Source of the DNA: Nemertoderma westbladi | Taxonomy: Eukaryota; Xenacoelomorpha; Nemertodermatida; Nemertodermatidae | Assembly (NCBI GenBank): GCA_032718475.1 | Contig: JAUCBJ010002058.1 | Location: 1 to 20,276 of the forward strand | Direction: 5' to 3' | Length of the DNA: 20,276 nt | In this document: piece after piece, positions 8,650 to 17,536 of the stretch | How the letters are laid out: each line of letters opens with the position of its first letter | Numbering within the stretch: the first letter of the stretch is position 1 | Made by a program: the position numbers and the translations under genes | The notes under the pieces: model-generated | The model's database searches: none | Told to the model about the DNA's origin: nothing | What the model saw: the letters and a program-made list of their open reading frames with translations, nothing else

Positions 8650-9243
8650 AAGAAGCCGGAAAGAGTCCGTAGGAAAGAGGGACCATCAAAAAGAATGTAG
8701 TTATTCATCTTATGTTGATTTTATCTCTGGTAGCTCACTCGGTGAATCCCCAGACTTAAGATGTGAAAGTGTATTTGTCAGGTATGTCAGGTATTTGTCT
8801 GCCCTTTTGTTGTCAAAGTTTAGGCAGTTCCGTTTACACTTTTCTAGACATTTTTTTGTTATTAATTTATTGAAAGATTGTGCAGAATTTTCCGAATTAA
8901 AAGATGTGCTTTATATCCTGCGTTGAACTGATTCACTTGAAAACGGATCTACAGATTGGCTCAAAATAGTAATGTTGATGCGGTGGGGTGTTGCGGATTG
9001 GTCAACTATTTATTAATCTTTTAGCGTTTACATATCTCTTCCTATGAAATTTTTGGAATGGGGGATGTGTGAGACGGTTTTGTGTTTCTAAAGGGTGAAT
9101 TAATTTTTGACCATTCATGTGGATGGTTGCCTTTGTGGTCCAATGGCTGGCTGGGCTCCAGTGAAACAAAACCATATGAACCTTTTATCGAATTTAACTG
9201 GCTGATGATTGGTGCTGGTGGTAATCTAATATGAAGTTTATTT
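8650..9243. other. no gene recognised
   Basis: Short open frames exist on both strands (8639-8926 plus, 9042-9257 minus), but neither shows a known motif or codon pattern that I trust. No repeats are seen until the 29-bp array begins. Confidence 0.45.
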
Positions 9244-9267
9244 TCCACCAGTTCCAAATGTAGTATT

Positions 9268-9437
9268 CTGCAAAACTAGTTCTCAAATATTCTATTCTGC
9301 AAAACCAGTTCTCAAATATTCTATTCTCCAAAACCAGTTCTCAAATATTCTATTCTGCAAAACCAGTTCTCAAATATTCTATTCTGCAAAACCAGTTCTC
9401 AAATATTCAATTCTGCAAAACCAGTTATCTAATATAT
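9268..9437. repeat. 29-bp minisatellite, about 5.8 copies
   Basis: Units start at 9268, 9297, 9326, 9355, 9384 and 9413. The unit reads CTGCAAAACCAGTTCTCAAA followed by TATTCTATT. Copies are nearly identical (a G-to-C change in copy 3, a T-to-A change in copy 5), so the array is young. A degenerate earlier unit may begin near 9244. Copies abut with no spacers. Confidence 0.93.
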
Positions 9438-10280
9438 TTATTATATGCCCAATGCCACGAAATATATATATACACGTTTCACTTACTTAACTGTCAAACT
9501 TATATTCAGTTAACTTCAACGCTAGTAGTACACATTAAACACACATCAACATATAGGTACCTACCACTACACCAGTGTATTACCAAACCTACAACGTTTC
9601 ATCATATATTACTCCCACATCAGGGTCTTACTGTATTAGATAAACAAAATAAAGGATGCTAATTAATCATACATAATACATTATATACAGTATACAGTAC
9701 TAGGTTGCTAGGCATGTGTACCACAGGATGCTGATGTAGGGACTACAGCCTGATTCCTAATCGCCTAATTCAGCCTTTCATAATACCATACTACATAGGC
9801 CTACAACTTACGATCTTCCAATCTCTTACCAGCTTACCATGCCTAACTCGAGTTGCTAGTTTACTTTACTTCATTCCTATTCCTATATTTCCATATCGCA
9901 ACTCAACCACATTTATAAATGGGAAATGGTCCCACCTATGGGAACAACCACGCACATAAGCGATGACTCAGAAACAAATAGAAACGACAGTGCCAGTACC
10001 TATAAACGCTCCTACAGCACAACTTTCCATTCCTCGTCAGTGGCCCCACCAGACCCTAAGCGTCAACCATGTTCGGAACAGTCCCCGCTAAACTGTAGTG
10101 CAGTTGTGGTCAGGTCAGGTATTCTAGGTCATTGATCAAGAAAACTTGCCACCTCCATGCAGCATAAAAGAGGTGCCACCTGTAGCTGCATAGACCCTCT
10201 TACTAGGGCAAATCTGGTCCTGTAACTAGGACCCCCTTCGTTCTGGGATAAGGACGCCCTTGGACCTGGATTAAGGACCC
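9438..10280. other. non-coding; LINE 5' boundary lies somewhere here
   Basis: I see no secure gene. A minus-strand sequence at 9593-9623 (CTGATGT, 16 bases, GAAACGTT) resembles a degenerate hammerhead of the Penelope type. An open frame at 9926-10135 (69 residues, Ser/Thr/Pro-rich) has no recognisable domain and could be leader sequence of the LINE. Base composition becomes more GC-rich after about 9920, which may mark where the LINE starts. Confidence 0.4.
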
Positions 10281-10500
10281 ATATACTTGGCTGCAGGGGT
10301 ATATGGCCTGACCAGGCAGATGGTGATCTACCAATGGCTGGTTAGGAGTAGAGTGTTCTCATGTCCACTCTGAGGGCACTTCACTGCGACCTGCACCTGG
10401 CAGCAAGGGTACAGGGCATGACCCAGCAGATGAGCTGCAACAGCCAATGGTGGGTCATGTACGCCAGAGTAGATATGGGTGATGGGCCTCATATCTGACT
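10281..10500 (+). repeat. two ~110-bp tandem units in the LINE 5' UTR
   Basis: Two degenerate units share GGC(T/A)GCA(G/A)GGGTA, GGC(C)TGACC-(A/C)GGCAGATG and CCAATGG(C/T)(T/G)GG-T in the same order, with a 110-bp offset (10289 and 10399). Tandem 5' monomers that act as promoters are known in several LINE families; here that role is inference. Confidence 0.6.
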
Positions 10501-10947
10501 CCATTGCGACACATACCCTGTGGAATGGCAAACCAGGGTGTGGTATTTGCCCCGAGAGCTGACTCGGCAAAAAAGCACCCCCCAACCCCCACTATAGATT
10601 ACATTAGCAATGCGGAGGTCCGGCCACTAGAGGCCAGTGGAATTACCGGACACAATCGGCCTCACAGGCGTCAGTTAACTCCTGACCGGCTGCCTGTCTC
10701 ACCCCCTACTGGAGAGAGAGCAGCCAACAATTCTTTGAGTCCCTTTCCTGATGACCTTTCTGGCCCAAACCCTGGGTCACCAGGGAGGCCAGATTGTGAT
10801 GGGGAGAGGGATTCTGGAGTTGGAGGCTACTCTCATGTTCCACCCCGACCAACAAAGCCATTGGTGAATCTGAGGCAAGTCACTAGACTAGCCTCAGTAA
10901 ACACCCTAACACTCGGGTCCCCAATGTGACAAGGTGAGCTGACTGCC

Positions 10948-12084
10948 TTGGCAGATAAGCTTTCTCTTAGCGCAGTGGGTGTTCAAGAGCACCGAATGCA
11001 GACTGGACAGACTGATGAGGTTCTGATTAAGGACATGGGGGGCGGTTGGCGACTCGCCCTCGCGTCAGCAGATGATAGTGGCAATGATGGAATTGGTCTA
11101 TTGATGAATCCAACTGCACATGCAGCATTGGACAAAATAGACCAAATCTCTAACCGCATCATCCGTTGCCACTTCTCATGTTCTGGAAGACTGGCTAAGA
11201 AGTTTCCTAAGGTGGTTCTGATTGTGTGCTACTCTCCAACTAGTGTTGCCCCTGTAGAGGAGGTGGAAAATTTCTACCACAATCTACAAGCAGCAACTGA
11301 TGGAGTGGATCAGCATGCATTCTTAACATTCCTGGGAGACTTTAATGCAAGTCTGCATCAATCACCTACATCGCCCTGGGTCTATAGCAATAGTGTTAAC
11401 CGAAATTCTGTCCATCTTCAGGATTTTATCTCTGGAAATGGATTGTTTTCGGCTGGAACCCAGTTCAAGAAGCGAACTGGAAAGCTATGGACTCATAGTG
11501 GACCCAGTGGTCACAAGTCCCAGATAGACCATATTCTGTTTCGTAGGAAATACAGGAGCTCTATACAAGACTGTAATGCATTTACACTTCGACCCTTCTC
11601 CAGTGATCACCGCCTTATTGTGGCCAAGGTAAGACTTAGTCTGCGTGCTAGCAGAACAACGAAATCTGCCTTGCCACGGCATGACTGGTCCTCTCTGTTG
11701 CAACAGCCAAGTGTGAGATCCAGCTTCACACTACAGCTGAGCAACAGGTATGAGGCTCTTGCCTCTGAGGCGGCAGATCACTGTGAGGGCTATACTGCCT
11801 TTACAGAAGCAGTTAAGTTAGCAGCTGCAGAAACAGTTCCTGTATACCCTCGAAACAGGAAAAGGGCCCCCTGGACTGACAACAAAATTCAGAAGTGCCA
11901 AAATGACCTTCATAAGGCGCAGAAAGAGTCCCGACTCAAACAGACTACAGCGGCCAAGAATGCAGTTAAAGCTGCATCTAGGTCCCTGAACAGGCAGTAC
12001 TCTGTTAATCTACAGGAGCTAATAAACCAACAGGTTGATGCCATCAATGATGCTGACGACAGCAGGCAATCATCCCAGGCATAG
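10948..12084 (+). CDS. LINE endonuclease (EEP/AP-endonuclease-like) part
   Basis: This 378-residue open segment carries the endonuclease/exonuclease/phosphatase fold that nicks target DNA for target-primed reverse transcription. Visible catalytic blocks are QEHR (E14), GIGLLMNP (about 48-55), YSPTS (about 95), GDFNA (D131, N133), QIDHI (D194, H195) and SSDHRLI (D220, H221). The first block of the fold (NTLTL) lies just upstream, beyond the TGA at 10927. The residues after about 240 form a Lys/Ala-rich linker (KCQNDLHKAQKESRLKQT) leading to the reverse transcriptase. The first codon here is TTG, so this is a segment of the larger broken ORF and not an independent gene. Confidence 0.85.
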   Translation: MADKLSLSAVGVQEHRMQTGQTDEVLIKDMGGGWRLALASADDSGNDGIGLLMNPTAHAALDKIDQISNRIIRCHFSCSGRLAKKFPKVVLIVCYSPTSVAPVEEVENFYHNLQAATDGVDQHAFLTFLGDFNASLHQSPTSPWVYSNSVNRNSVHLQDFISGNGLFSAGTQFKKRTGKLWTHSGPSGHKSQIDHILFRRKYRSSIQDCNAFTLRPFSSDHRLIVAKVRLSLRASRTTKSALPRHDWSSLLQQPSVRSSFTLQLSNRYEALASEAADHCEGYTAFTEAVKLAAAETVPVYPRNRKRAPWTDNKIQKCQNDLHKAQKESRLKQTTAAKNAVKAASRSLNRQYSVNLQELINQQVDAINDADDSRQSSQA

Positions 12085-12210
12085 AAATCGATCAATCTGC
12101 TTACTGGGCGGAAAAGCCAACCAACCACCAAGGTTAAGGCTGAATCACCAGCCGATCGCCTCAATGGTTGGAAAGCCCACTTTGAAAAGCTCCTCAATAA
12201 TGACAGGGTA

Positions 12211-13821
12211 TTGCCTGATAACTTTATAGAAGTAAAAGTGTCTGAGTCTGTACTCCCAGATATTCCCATTGGCGATATCTCCTTTGCAGAAGTGAAGGCT
12301 GCTGCAAAGATCATTAAGACCAATCGTGCCAGTGGAGTAGATGGTGTTCCCCCTGAGGTCTTTAAAATACCTGTGTGTTTAAAGCTCATCTATCCCATCA
12401 TAGTAGACATGTACCGTACAACAAGAGTCCCACAAGAAATGAAAACAAATAAGTTGGTGCCAGTTCCCAAGAAGGGCAACCTAACACTCTATGGTTCTTT
12501 TCGGGGAATCTCATTGATCTCGATTGCTGCAAAACTATACAATAGAATTATATTAAATCGCATCAGGGATCCCATTGAGAGACTGCTACGTGGAAATCAG
12601 AATGGGTTCCGTAAAGGTCGTGGGACCATGGAGCCCATTTTGGCACTTAGAAGGATAATTGAAGAGTTATCAAAAAAGAAAGACAGGCATCTGGCTGTTA
12701 TCTTTTTTGACTTCTTCAAGGCCTTTGATTCAGTCTCTCGCTCACGTATGTTCAGCATACTTTCATTATATGGGATTCCTGATGAAATTATTGCAGCAAT
12801 CAGATCAGTATACGATGGTTCGACAACATTTGTGTCTACTGTTGACGGTGACACAGAACCATTTGAAGTGTTATGGGGCGTCCTCCAAGGAGACACACTT
12901 GCACCATTCTTGTTCATTATTGTGGTTGACTATGTTCTACGCATGTCCTTAGATCATCATAATGATGATGGGGTGATGATAACTCCACCTACTGGCTCCA
13001 GAAGTCGAGGAAATCCTGCCAAGTACCTAACTGATCTAGACTTTGCTGATGACTTAGGAGTACTCTCAGAATCATTAGAGGGAGCCCAGCGGCTCCTCAG
13101 CTCATTAGAACATGCTGCTTCTAGTGTTGGTCTTTTTATTAACTCCAGAAAGACCAAAATTCTGACAGTTAACTTTGAAAGTCCTCAGCAAGTCTCTGAT
13201 CGGATGAGCATAAGCTCAAAGGATGGTATGCTTGAGCATGTGGACGACTTCTGTTACCTGGGATCATGGATCCGGAAGTCAGGTGAGGACCTTCGAATAC
13301 GTAAGGGAAAGGCATGGGCAGCCTTGAATAGGCTTTCCAGGATTTGGAAGTCACCTAGAATTAATCGGAAACTTAAGGTCCGATTATTTAGAGCAGCAGT
13401 AGTTCCAGTACTCCTCTACGGGAGTCCATGCTGGGCTCTAACTGCTGAGGACACCAAATATCTGGATGGCACATTCACAAGAATGCTACGCCGGGTACAT
13501 TGTGTCAAGTACAATGCACACATCTCCAACCAGACACTATATAACATTGGAGGTGTCTCATTGGTTCCCCCAAGCTTGACACTAGAACAAAATCGCCTCC
13601 GCTTTGCAGGACATTGCTTTCGCCGTGAGGACCAGCCAGTGCATAATCTTGTACTTTGGCAGCCTCATGGAGTGAATAAGCATGGTGGACAGCCCATGAC
13701 TTTCTTGAGACGCATCTTAAAGGACACTGGCCTTAAAGATGCGGATGACCTAGCAAATGTCATGGGTGATAGGGAGTTGTGGCGGCGCAATTTTGTTGAC
13801 AAGCCGGCACAGCATTCTTAA
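12211..13821 (+). CDS. LINE reverse transcriptase and C-terminal part
   Basis: This 536-residue open segment holds a non-LTR reverse transcriptase. Seen in order: NRASGVDGVPPEVFK (38-52), VPVPKKG and FRGISLISIAAKLYNRI (82-113), NQNGFRKGRGTMEPI (129-143), motif A FDFFKAFDSV with D167, GVLQGDTLAPFLF (223-235), motif C DFADD with D280-D281, VGLFINSRKTKIL, and the thumb block DDFCYLGSWI. After it comes YGSPCWALT, RRVHCVKYNAH, RLRFAGHCFRRED and HGGQPMTFLRRIL, the C-terminal block usual in RTE-like proteins. All catalytic aspartates are present. The open frame really continues upstream to 12085 (INLLTGRK, WKAHFEKLL); the first codon here is TTG. Confidence 0.88.
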   Translation: MPDNFIEVKVSESVLPDIPIGDISFAEVKAAAKIIKTNRASGVDGVPPEVFKIPVCLKLIYPIIVDMYRTTRVPQEMKTNKLVPVPKKGNLTLYGSFRGISLISIAAKLYNRIILNRIRDPIERLLRGNQNGFRKGRGTMEPILALRRIIEELSKKKDRHLAVIFFDFFKAFDSVSRSRMFSILSLYGIPDEIIAAIRSVYDGSTTFVSTVDGDTEPFEVLWGVLQGDTLAPFLFIIVVDYVLRMSLDHHNDDGVMITPPTGSRSRGNPAKYLTDLDFADDLGVLSESLEGAQRLLSSLEHAASSVGLFINSRKTKILTVNFESPQQVSDRMSISSKDGMLEHVDDFCYLGSWIRKSGEDLRIRKGKAWAALNRLSRIWKSPRINRKLKVRLFRAAVVPVLLYGSPCWALTAEDTKYLDGTFTRMLRRVHCVKYNAHISNQTLYNIGGVSLVPPSLTLEQNRLRFAGHCFRREDQPVHNLVLWQPHGVNKHGGQPMTFLRRILKDTGLKDADDLANVMGDRELWRRNFVDKPAQHS

Positions 13822-14167
13822 AAATGCAGCTGCAATGCAGCATGCCGATCCTAGTAGTGCAGATGCTGAGCCATCTTCTGGCCCCATAACTTCCCTTAAC
13901 AATAAAGATGATATGCGACTTTTGTTACAGTTTTTCGCCAACGATATTACAAGGTTGATTGATATCTGCCAAATTCGACTCGTTGCCCTTATCCTTAATA
14001 AGTCGTCTCGAAAAGCTCACTTTGCCCTGTGTTGGATGTTCTTCCCAAAGGGTCCATCTCACTGCCCTCGCTTTAAAATCCGAATCTGATTCACAATATT
14101 TGTGTCGTGAAACCCTTCAGGTCCTTGTGCCGAAGTAGCTGCCTCTTCTCCCTCCTCATCCGACGAA
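13822..14167 (+). other. LINE 3' UTR
   Basis: This non-coding tail of the LINE contains AATAAA at 13901-13906. The first 25 or so bases (AAAATGCAGCTGCAATGCAG...) are also present in the truncated copy at 17537-17711, which shows they belong to the element. The remainder is assigned by position, up to the ATTC repeats. Confidence 0.7.
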
Positions 14168-14192
14168 ATTCATTCATTCATTCATTCATTCA
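14168..14192 (+). repeat. (ATTC)6 3' tail of the LINE
   Basis: Six ATTC units at the predicted 3' end of the LINE. RTE-type elements commonly end in short tandem repeats in place of poly(A), so this is taken as the element's terminus. Confidence 0.85.
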
Positions 14193-14207
14193 CAAACTCA
14201 TTCCCTG

Positions 14208-14423
14208 TTGTTCCTAGAATACTTTAAATTTCTCAAGATGAAATTAATATCGAATTGCTGGACCCGCGACGGTACCATCTTTATGAAGCTTTTGTTCAGT
14301 GAGAAACAGGAGGTTCTTCGCATTGATTCTCTCTGTAAAGTTGTCGGGAAAGCTATCGACGGAGGTCTGGAACGTTGTGCAACATGGGATCAAACGAAAC
14401 TAGCAGACATTCTAGTTTCATAA
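14208..14423 (+). pseudogene. possible LINE ORF1p C-terminal fragment
   Basis: This short frame contains NCWTRDGTIFMK followed by VLRIDSLCKV. It resembles the C-terminal block of ORF1-type proteins of some non-LTR elements ((N)CWTRDGxIxVK...I.S..DL). The rest of such a protein is not seen, and the LINE tail abuts it at 14192, so the LINE may have inserted into an older element. No further domain is visible, and chance similarity is possible over so short a stretch. Confidence 0.35.
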
Positions 14424-14662
14424 CACTATTGACATTATTATTATATAAAATTATTATAAACATTATAGTTTCATAACTGACCTGTACAGAGCGACAGAAA
14501 TAGCCAAACCTTATAAAGAAACAGTTGACACAGTTAAAATTATGGAAGGATGACAATTCGATCTGTCCTGAAGGGTGATAAAACAACTAACACAGATATC
14601 CTTGACTCCGATATGAAAGATAAAGAGGTACTGAGTAAGGAACCCGAATGACGTCACAATGT

Positions 14663-14975
14663 ATGAACGTTTATCTTGTAAACCCATACCAAAGTTTAAA
14701 GAACTACTAAAGAAATATTCGAAAATTTGGAGATCAGAAAAACCAATTTATGAAGTTATTTGGTACCACACCCTGTGCATGGTTATGTTTTTCTACTACT
14801 GAAAGAAAGACAATACGTATCCTTCCGAGTGGGTGGAGTTGGGAAATGGAAAAATATAGTAAAAGAACATCTGATAATTTCAGCGACAGGTATGATACCT
14901 AAAAGGTTAGGTAAATTGTTAAATTATATTCTAGAACCATTATTAGAGCATATGTATGGCTCATTTTGTGAGTGA
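14663..14975 (+). pseudogene. possible decayed LINE C-terminal fragment
   Basis: Two out-of-frame pieces are seen. 14663-14806 reads YERLSCKPIPKFKELLKK and on to a stop. The second piece (within 14760-14975) contains HLIISATGMIPKRLGKLLNY, which resembles the (V)xIxGATGxIPKxLxxxLxxL block often found near the C-terminus of LINE reverse transcriptase proteins. The frame changes and stops imply decay. The assignment is weak. Confidence 0.3.
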
Positions 14976-15450
14976 CTCATTTAAATCTAAAGAAATGTTA
15001 CACCCAAGTATAGTTTCGATGAAGTAACTTTTATGTGGATGGACTTCACAGAAATGTAACTGTCGATCCAACTAGATACAAAGCCGTATCCAAGGCGTAC
15101 TATATACAAGGCCATGCCATCGAGTTAACTGGGGGCGGTGACTGGGGGCAAGATTTTTTTTTACTACAATTTGATATTTTGATATGAGGAGAGTTCTATA
15201 AATTTTCATTTGCTGCAATTTGGTCAATGGATGTAATTGAAGTCTCCTCGTTAAGTAAGATACTAAATTTTATGGTAGCTAGTGTTTTAGGTAGGTTTAG
15301 GTTTAGGTAGGTTTATATTGTGAAAAAAAATTTAGATAAATTTTTTTATTGATTTTAAACACGTTTTAGAACGATTCTATGCGTCTTAAATAGAATCCAG
15401 ATTTTTTTCTAAAAAATGTTCTAGAAATCAATGGTCAAATGGTCAATAAA
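14976..15450. other. no gene recognised
   Basis: A/T-rich with a G-rich spot (15129-15151) and a short GGTAGGTTTAGG-type repeat (15289-15318). No coding or RNA feature is supported. Confidence 0.45.
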
Positions 15451-15600
15451 TTTATATATATATGTAGTACACCATGCCACTGAGGGTTGTAGTAATTGGG
15501 TGGGGACTAGGCTGGTGATGAAATACAAAATAAATATACACTTTATTTGCAGCTCCATATTCTTTTTTTATTTGTTCTACCCACTCCTCGAAGGTCATAT

Positions 15601-15740
15601 TTTCAGCATTATGTGGACAGTACCAGCACCCACGGACATGATTATGTCCTTGTGAGGTTTTGTTTTGTACAACACCACAATTCTTGCACCTCCATTTCCC
15701 AGTGGATGGTGGTTTCTGAATAAGTGGCACAGTGGGGCTG
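15601..15740 (-). repeat. zinc-knuckle exon-size duplicate, copy D
   Basis: Near-identical to 15801-15940 at an exact offset of 200 bp. It encodes PLIQKPPSTGKWRCKNC, then VVQNKTSQGHNHVRGCWYCP, then HNAENMTFEEWVEQI. It is the only unit here that keeps the acidic WVEQIKKEY tail. The frame differs from copy C. Confidence 0.85.
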
Positions 15741-15800
15741 AACCAAGTTTTAGTCGAAGAAAAATGCCGAGAAACAGGGCATTTTTACTTATAAACTGAT

Positions 15801-15940
15801 TTTCAGCATTATGTGGACAGTACCAGCGCCCACAGAACTGATTATGTCCTTGCGAGGTTTTGTTTTGTACAACACCACAATTCTTGCACTTCCATATCCC
15901 ATCGGATGGTGGTTTCTGAATAAGTGGTGGGTTGCCCGTC
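15801..15940 (-). repeat. zinc-knuckle exon-size duplicate, copy C
   Basis: It encodes PLIQKPPSDGIWKCKNC, then VVQNKTSQGHNQFCGRWYCP, then HNAENQF. Differences from copy D are scattered substitutions. The 60 bases between the two copies read as non-homologous spacer. Confidence 0.85.
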
Positions 15941-17397
15941 ATCCATTGGTACCACTGTGGGTACAATTCTTTCTCATGATATTATTTGGATAATACCATT
16001 GCCCATAACCTCTAATTCGTGTGTGACCCTGGGATGCATTGAAAGTCTGGGAACTAACTTTGCAAGATAATTCCCAACCTTTCCTTCGAATAGTGCCATG
16101 ATCTTGGACATCTTTCCATACACCAAATTTTATGTCCACTACAGGGCAGAATGTTCTCCCACAGTATACTTCATGTCCTCTGGTGTTGATTGGATGTTGA
16201 CATTCTGGACAAAAGGAGACAACATCTTGGCGTTTCTTTCGTAGCCATGAAGGTGGTTTGCTTGTGGTATATGTGGACGGCTGTTCAGAAGATGGTGGTT
16301 TCGGCTTGGTAGGTGTATGGGCTTGTACTGATGCACCATGAGTTAGAGAGTAAATTTGATCTCTAGAAGTGGGAATAGTTATCGAGGAAAGAGGTATAAT
16401 ATTTAGACTGGTTGATAATGTTTGCGACATTGATGTGGTGCTTCTGCAGTTTCAACGGATGTAGATACAGAGGTTGTATGTAGAATTGTATAGGTTGGAG
16501 GTAGTATATCATATGAAGTATTATTCCACTGGTACTGCTCATCATCTGATAGTACAGCTACGGCGACCAACCCCTCAGGTCGCAGAATATCATGCCATGC
16601 CGAGTGGAAAATTTCACTTGTCTTTGGAAATTCCCTAAGTGACTTTGGAAACTTAGCCCTTGACTTCTTAATCTGGCCTCCCCAGATCTATCGGGAATGT
16701 CTTCAAATCTAAGTGAAACATTTGGGCTACTTGTCCAATACCTGAATAGGGGTTGTAACCTACCTGAGAAGGATAGCCGAGGATGGAGGAATAGACATAA
16801 GCTTCATGTTCCCAAAGGCAAAATGGTATCGGGAGAGTTTGTGGCGATGGTGCCAAGACTCGAACTTCAGGTAGCTGTATGGGCCATCCGCCAAAACCGT
16901 ATGATCCTTAGGATACTGTGAATCACGATACAGTCGGAACACTTCTGGGTGGATTTGAGCATCGTCCTCTATTATCTCCACTCGCCTTCTCGAAGACATA
17001 CGACATTCGTCGCCAACTGCACTACTGAGATTAAACAATGCATGGACTGGGAGCAGTGGCATCATGTTGCTAGTAAGCAAAATACTGCAGACATCGCCAG
17101 CCATTGAGCTCTGGAAAAATTCCGATCATCTGGTAGTGTAATAAAGCAAACAGCAGACATTGTCCATAATGAAGAACTCGCTCTGGCAATAAATACAACC
17201 AGTCAAGCCCTTGGTTATGGTGTTGTAATTCCAGGTTGACCACCAATATACAAAATAAGAGCTTGTAGTTTAAGATATAGTAGTACTATTAAAGACTGCG
17301 TCAAGACGCCATGAAGGAACCGAAGTTATACCAAACCAAAACAAATATTTTTACAGGCCATAAGCCACCGATTATTTTTACAGGATATCAACTCTAA

Positions 17398-17530
17398 ACC
17401 AATTTCGAATCTGAGTGCCTGTTTACGAATTTAGGTTTCCAGTTATGAATTTGAGTACCTGGTTATGAATATGTTTTTCTGCATTACAAATCAATGTGTT
17501 TGGTTACAAATATGAGCACCTTGACAATGG
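17398..17530. repeat. degenerate 20-21-bp minisatellite, left half
   Basis: About six degenerate units of the type GAAT(C/T)TGAGT(G/A)CCTGGTTA(C/T), each 20-21 bp. The array resumes at about 17718 beyond the inserted LINE fragment, with units such as AAATCTGAGCAC and AAATCTGAGTTCCAGTTTAT. Confidence 0.7.
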
Positions 17531-17536
17531 TGGACA

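Larger units (their letters stand above)
10525..13821 (+). pseudogene. LINE EN-RT polyprotein with two in-frame stops
   Basis: The frame is open from 10483 (in-frame TGA at 10480-10482) to TAA at 13819-13821, apart from TGA at 10927-10929 and TAG at 12082-12084. All three pieces are in one frame, so the ancestral protein was about 1,098 residues from the ATG at 10525. The TGA sits between LASVNTLTL, the start of the endonuclease, and the QEHR block, and could derive from an Arg CGA codon by C-to-T change. The TAG sits where related proteins commonly have Trp before the (I/V)N-LTGRK block, consistent with TGG to TAG. The region before the endonuclease is Pro/Ser-rich with no domain I recognise. 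There are no frameshifts, so decay has just begun. Confidence 0.85.
10281..14192 (+). mobile_element. RTE-like non-LTR retrotransposon, nearly full length
   Basis: A single long frame encodes an apurinic-type endonuclease followed by reverse transcriptase and a C-terminal region (10525-13821). It is followed by a 3' UTR of about 370 bp and a tail of ATTC repeats at 14168-14192. One ORF with EN plus RT, no RNase H, a short 3' UTR and a microsatellite tail fit the RTE group (RTE or RTEX); the clade is inferred from motifs, not a tree. The start is approximate because the 5' end is not defined. Two other copies in the window (1-552 and 17537-17711) are almost identical, which indicates recent activity of the family. 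Confidence 0.85.
15452..17104 (-). pseudogene. broken gene with tandem CxxC-GH-C zinc-knuckle units
   Basis: Coherent protein blocks run along the minus strand in shifting frames. First is 17104-16760 (GDECRMSSRRRVEIIEDDAQ, then IHPEVFRLYRDSQ, FAFGNMKLMSIP); then about 16764-16668 (VGYNPYSGIGQVAQMFHLDL); then 16687-16403 with no Met (KFPKSLREFPKTSEIFHSAW, then LVAVAVLSDDEQYQWNN); then 16430-15939, a Ser/Thr/Pro-rich linker and zinc units A and B; then units C and D. Units follow CxxC-x(7-9)-GH-x8-C-P: A at 16142-16208, C at 15814-15888, D at 15614-15688; B (about 15985-16070) has lost cysteines. At least four frame changes are needed, so it is probably a pseudogene, though some could be small introns or assembly errors. 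I recall similar GH...YCP units in uncharacterised proteins of marine invertebrates; the function is unknown. Confidence 0.6.

Noticed and set aside
8639-8926. 95-residue plus-strand open frame
   Set aside because: It starts inside the right inverted repeat of the DNA element, lacks an ATG start at its first codon, and shows no domain.
9268-9437. Possible CRISPR array
   Set aside because: The 29-bp units abut directly with no unique spacers, and the context is eukaryotic.
9926-10135. 69-residue Ser/Thr/Pro-rich open frame as a separate gene
   Set aside because: No recognisable domain; it lies next to or within the LINE leader, so it is mentioned only as part of that region.
11910-12389. 159-residue minus-strand open frame
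   Set aside because: It is the antisense shadow of the LINE coding sequence, which explains the region fully.
15289-15318. TTTAGG-like telomere repeat
   Set aside because: Only a few imperfect units are present, too few and irregular for a telomeric tract.
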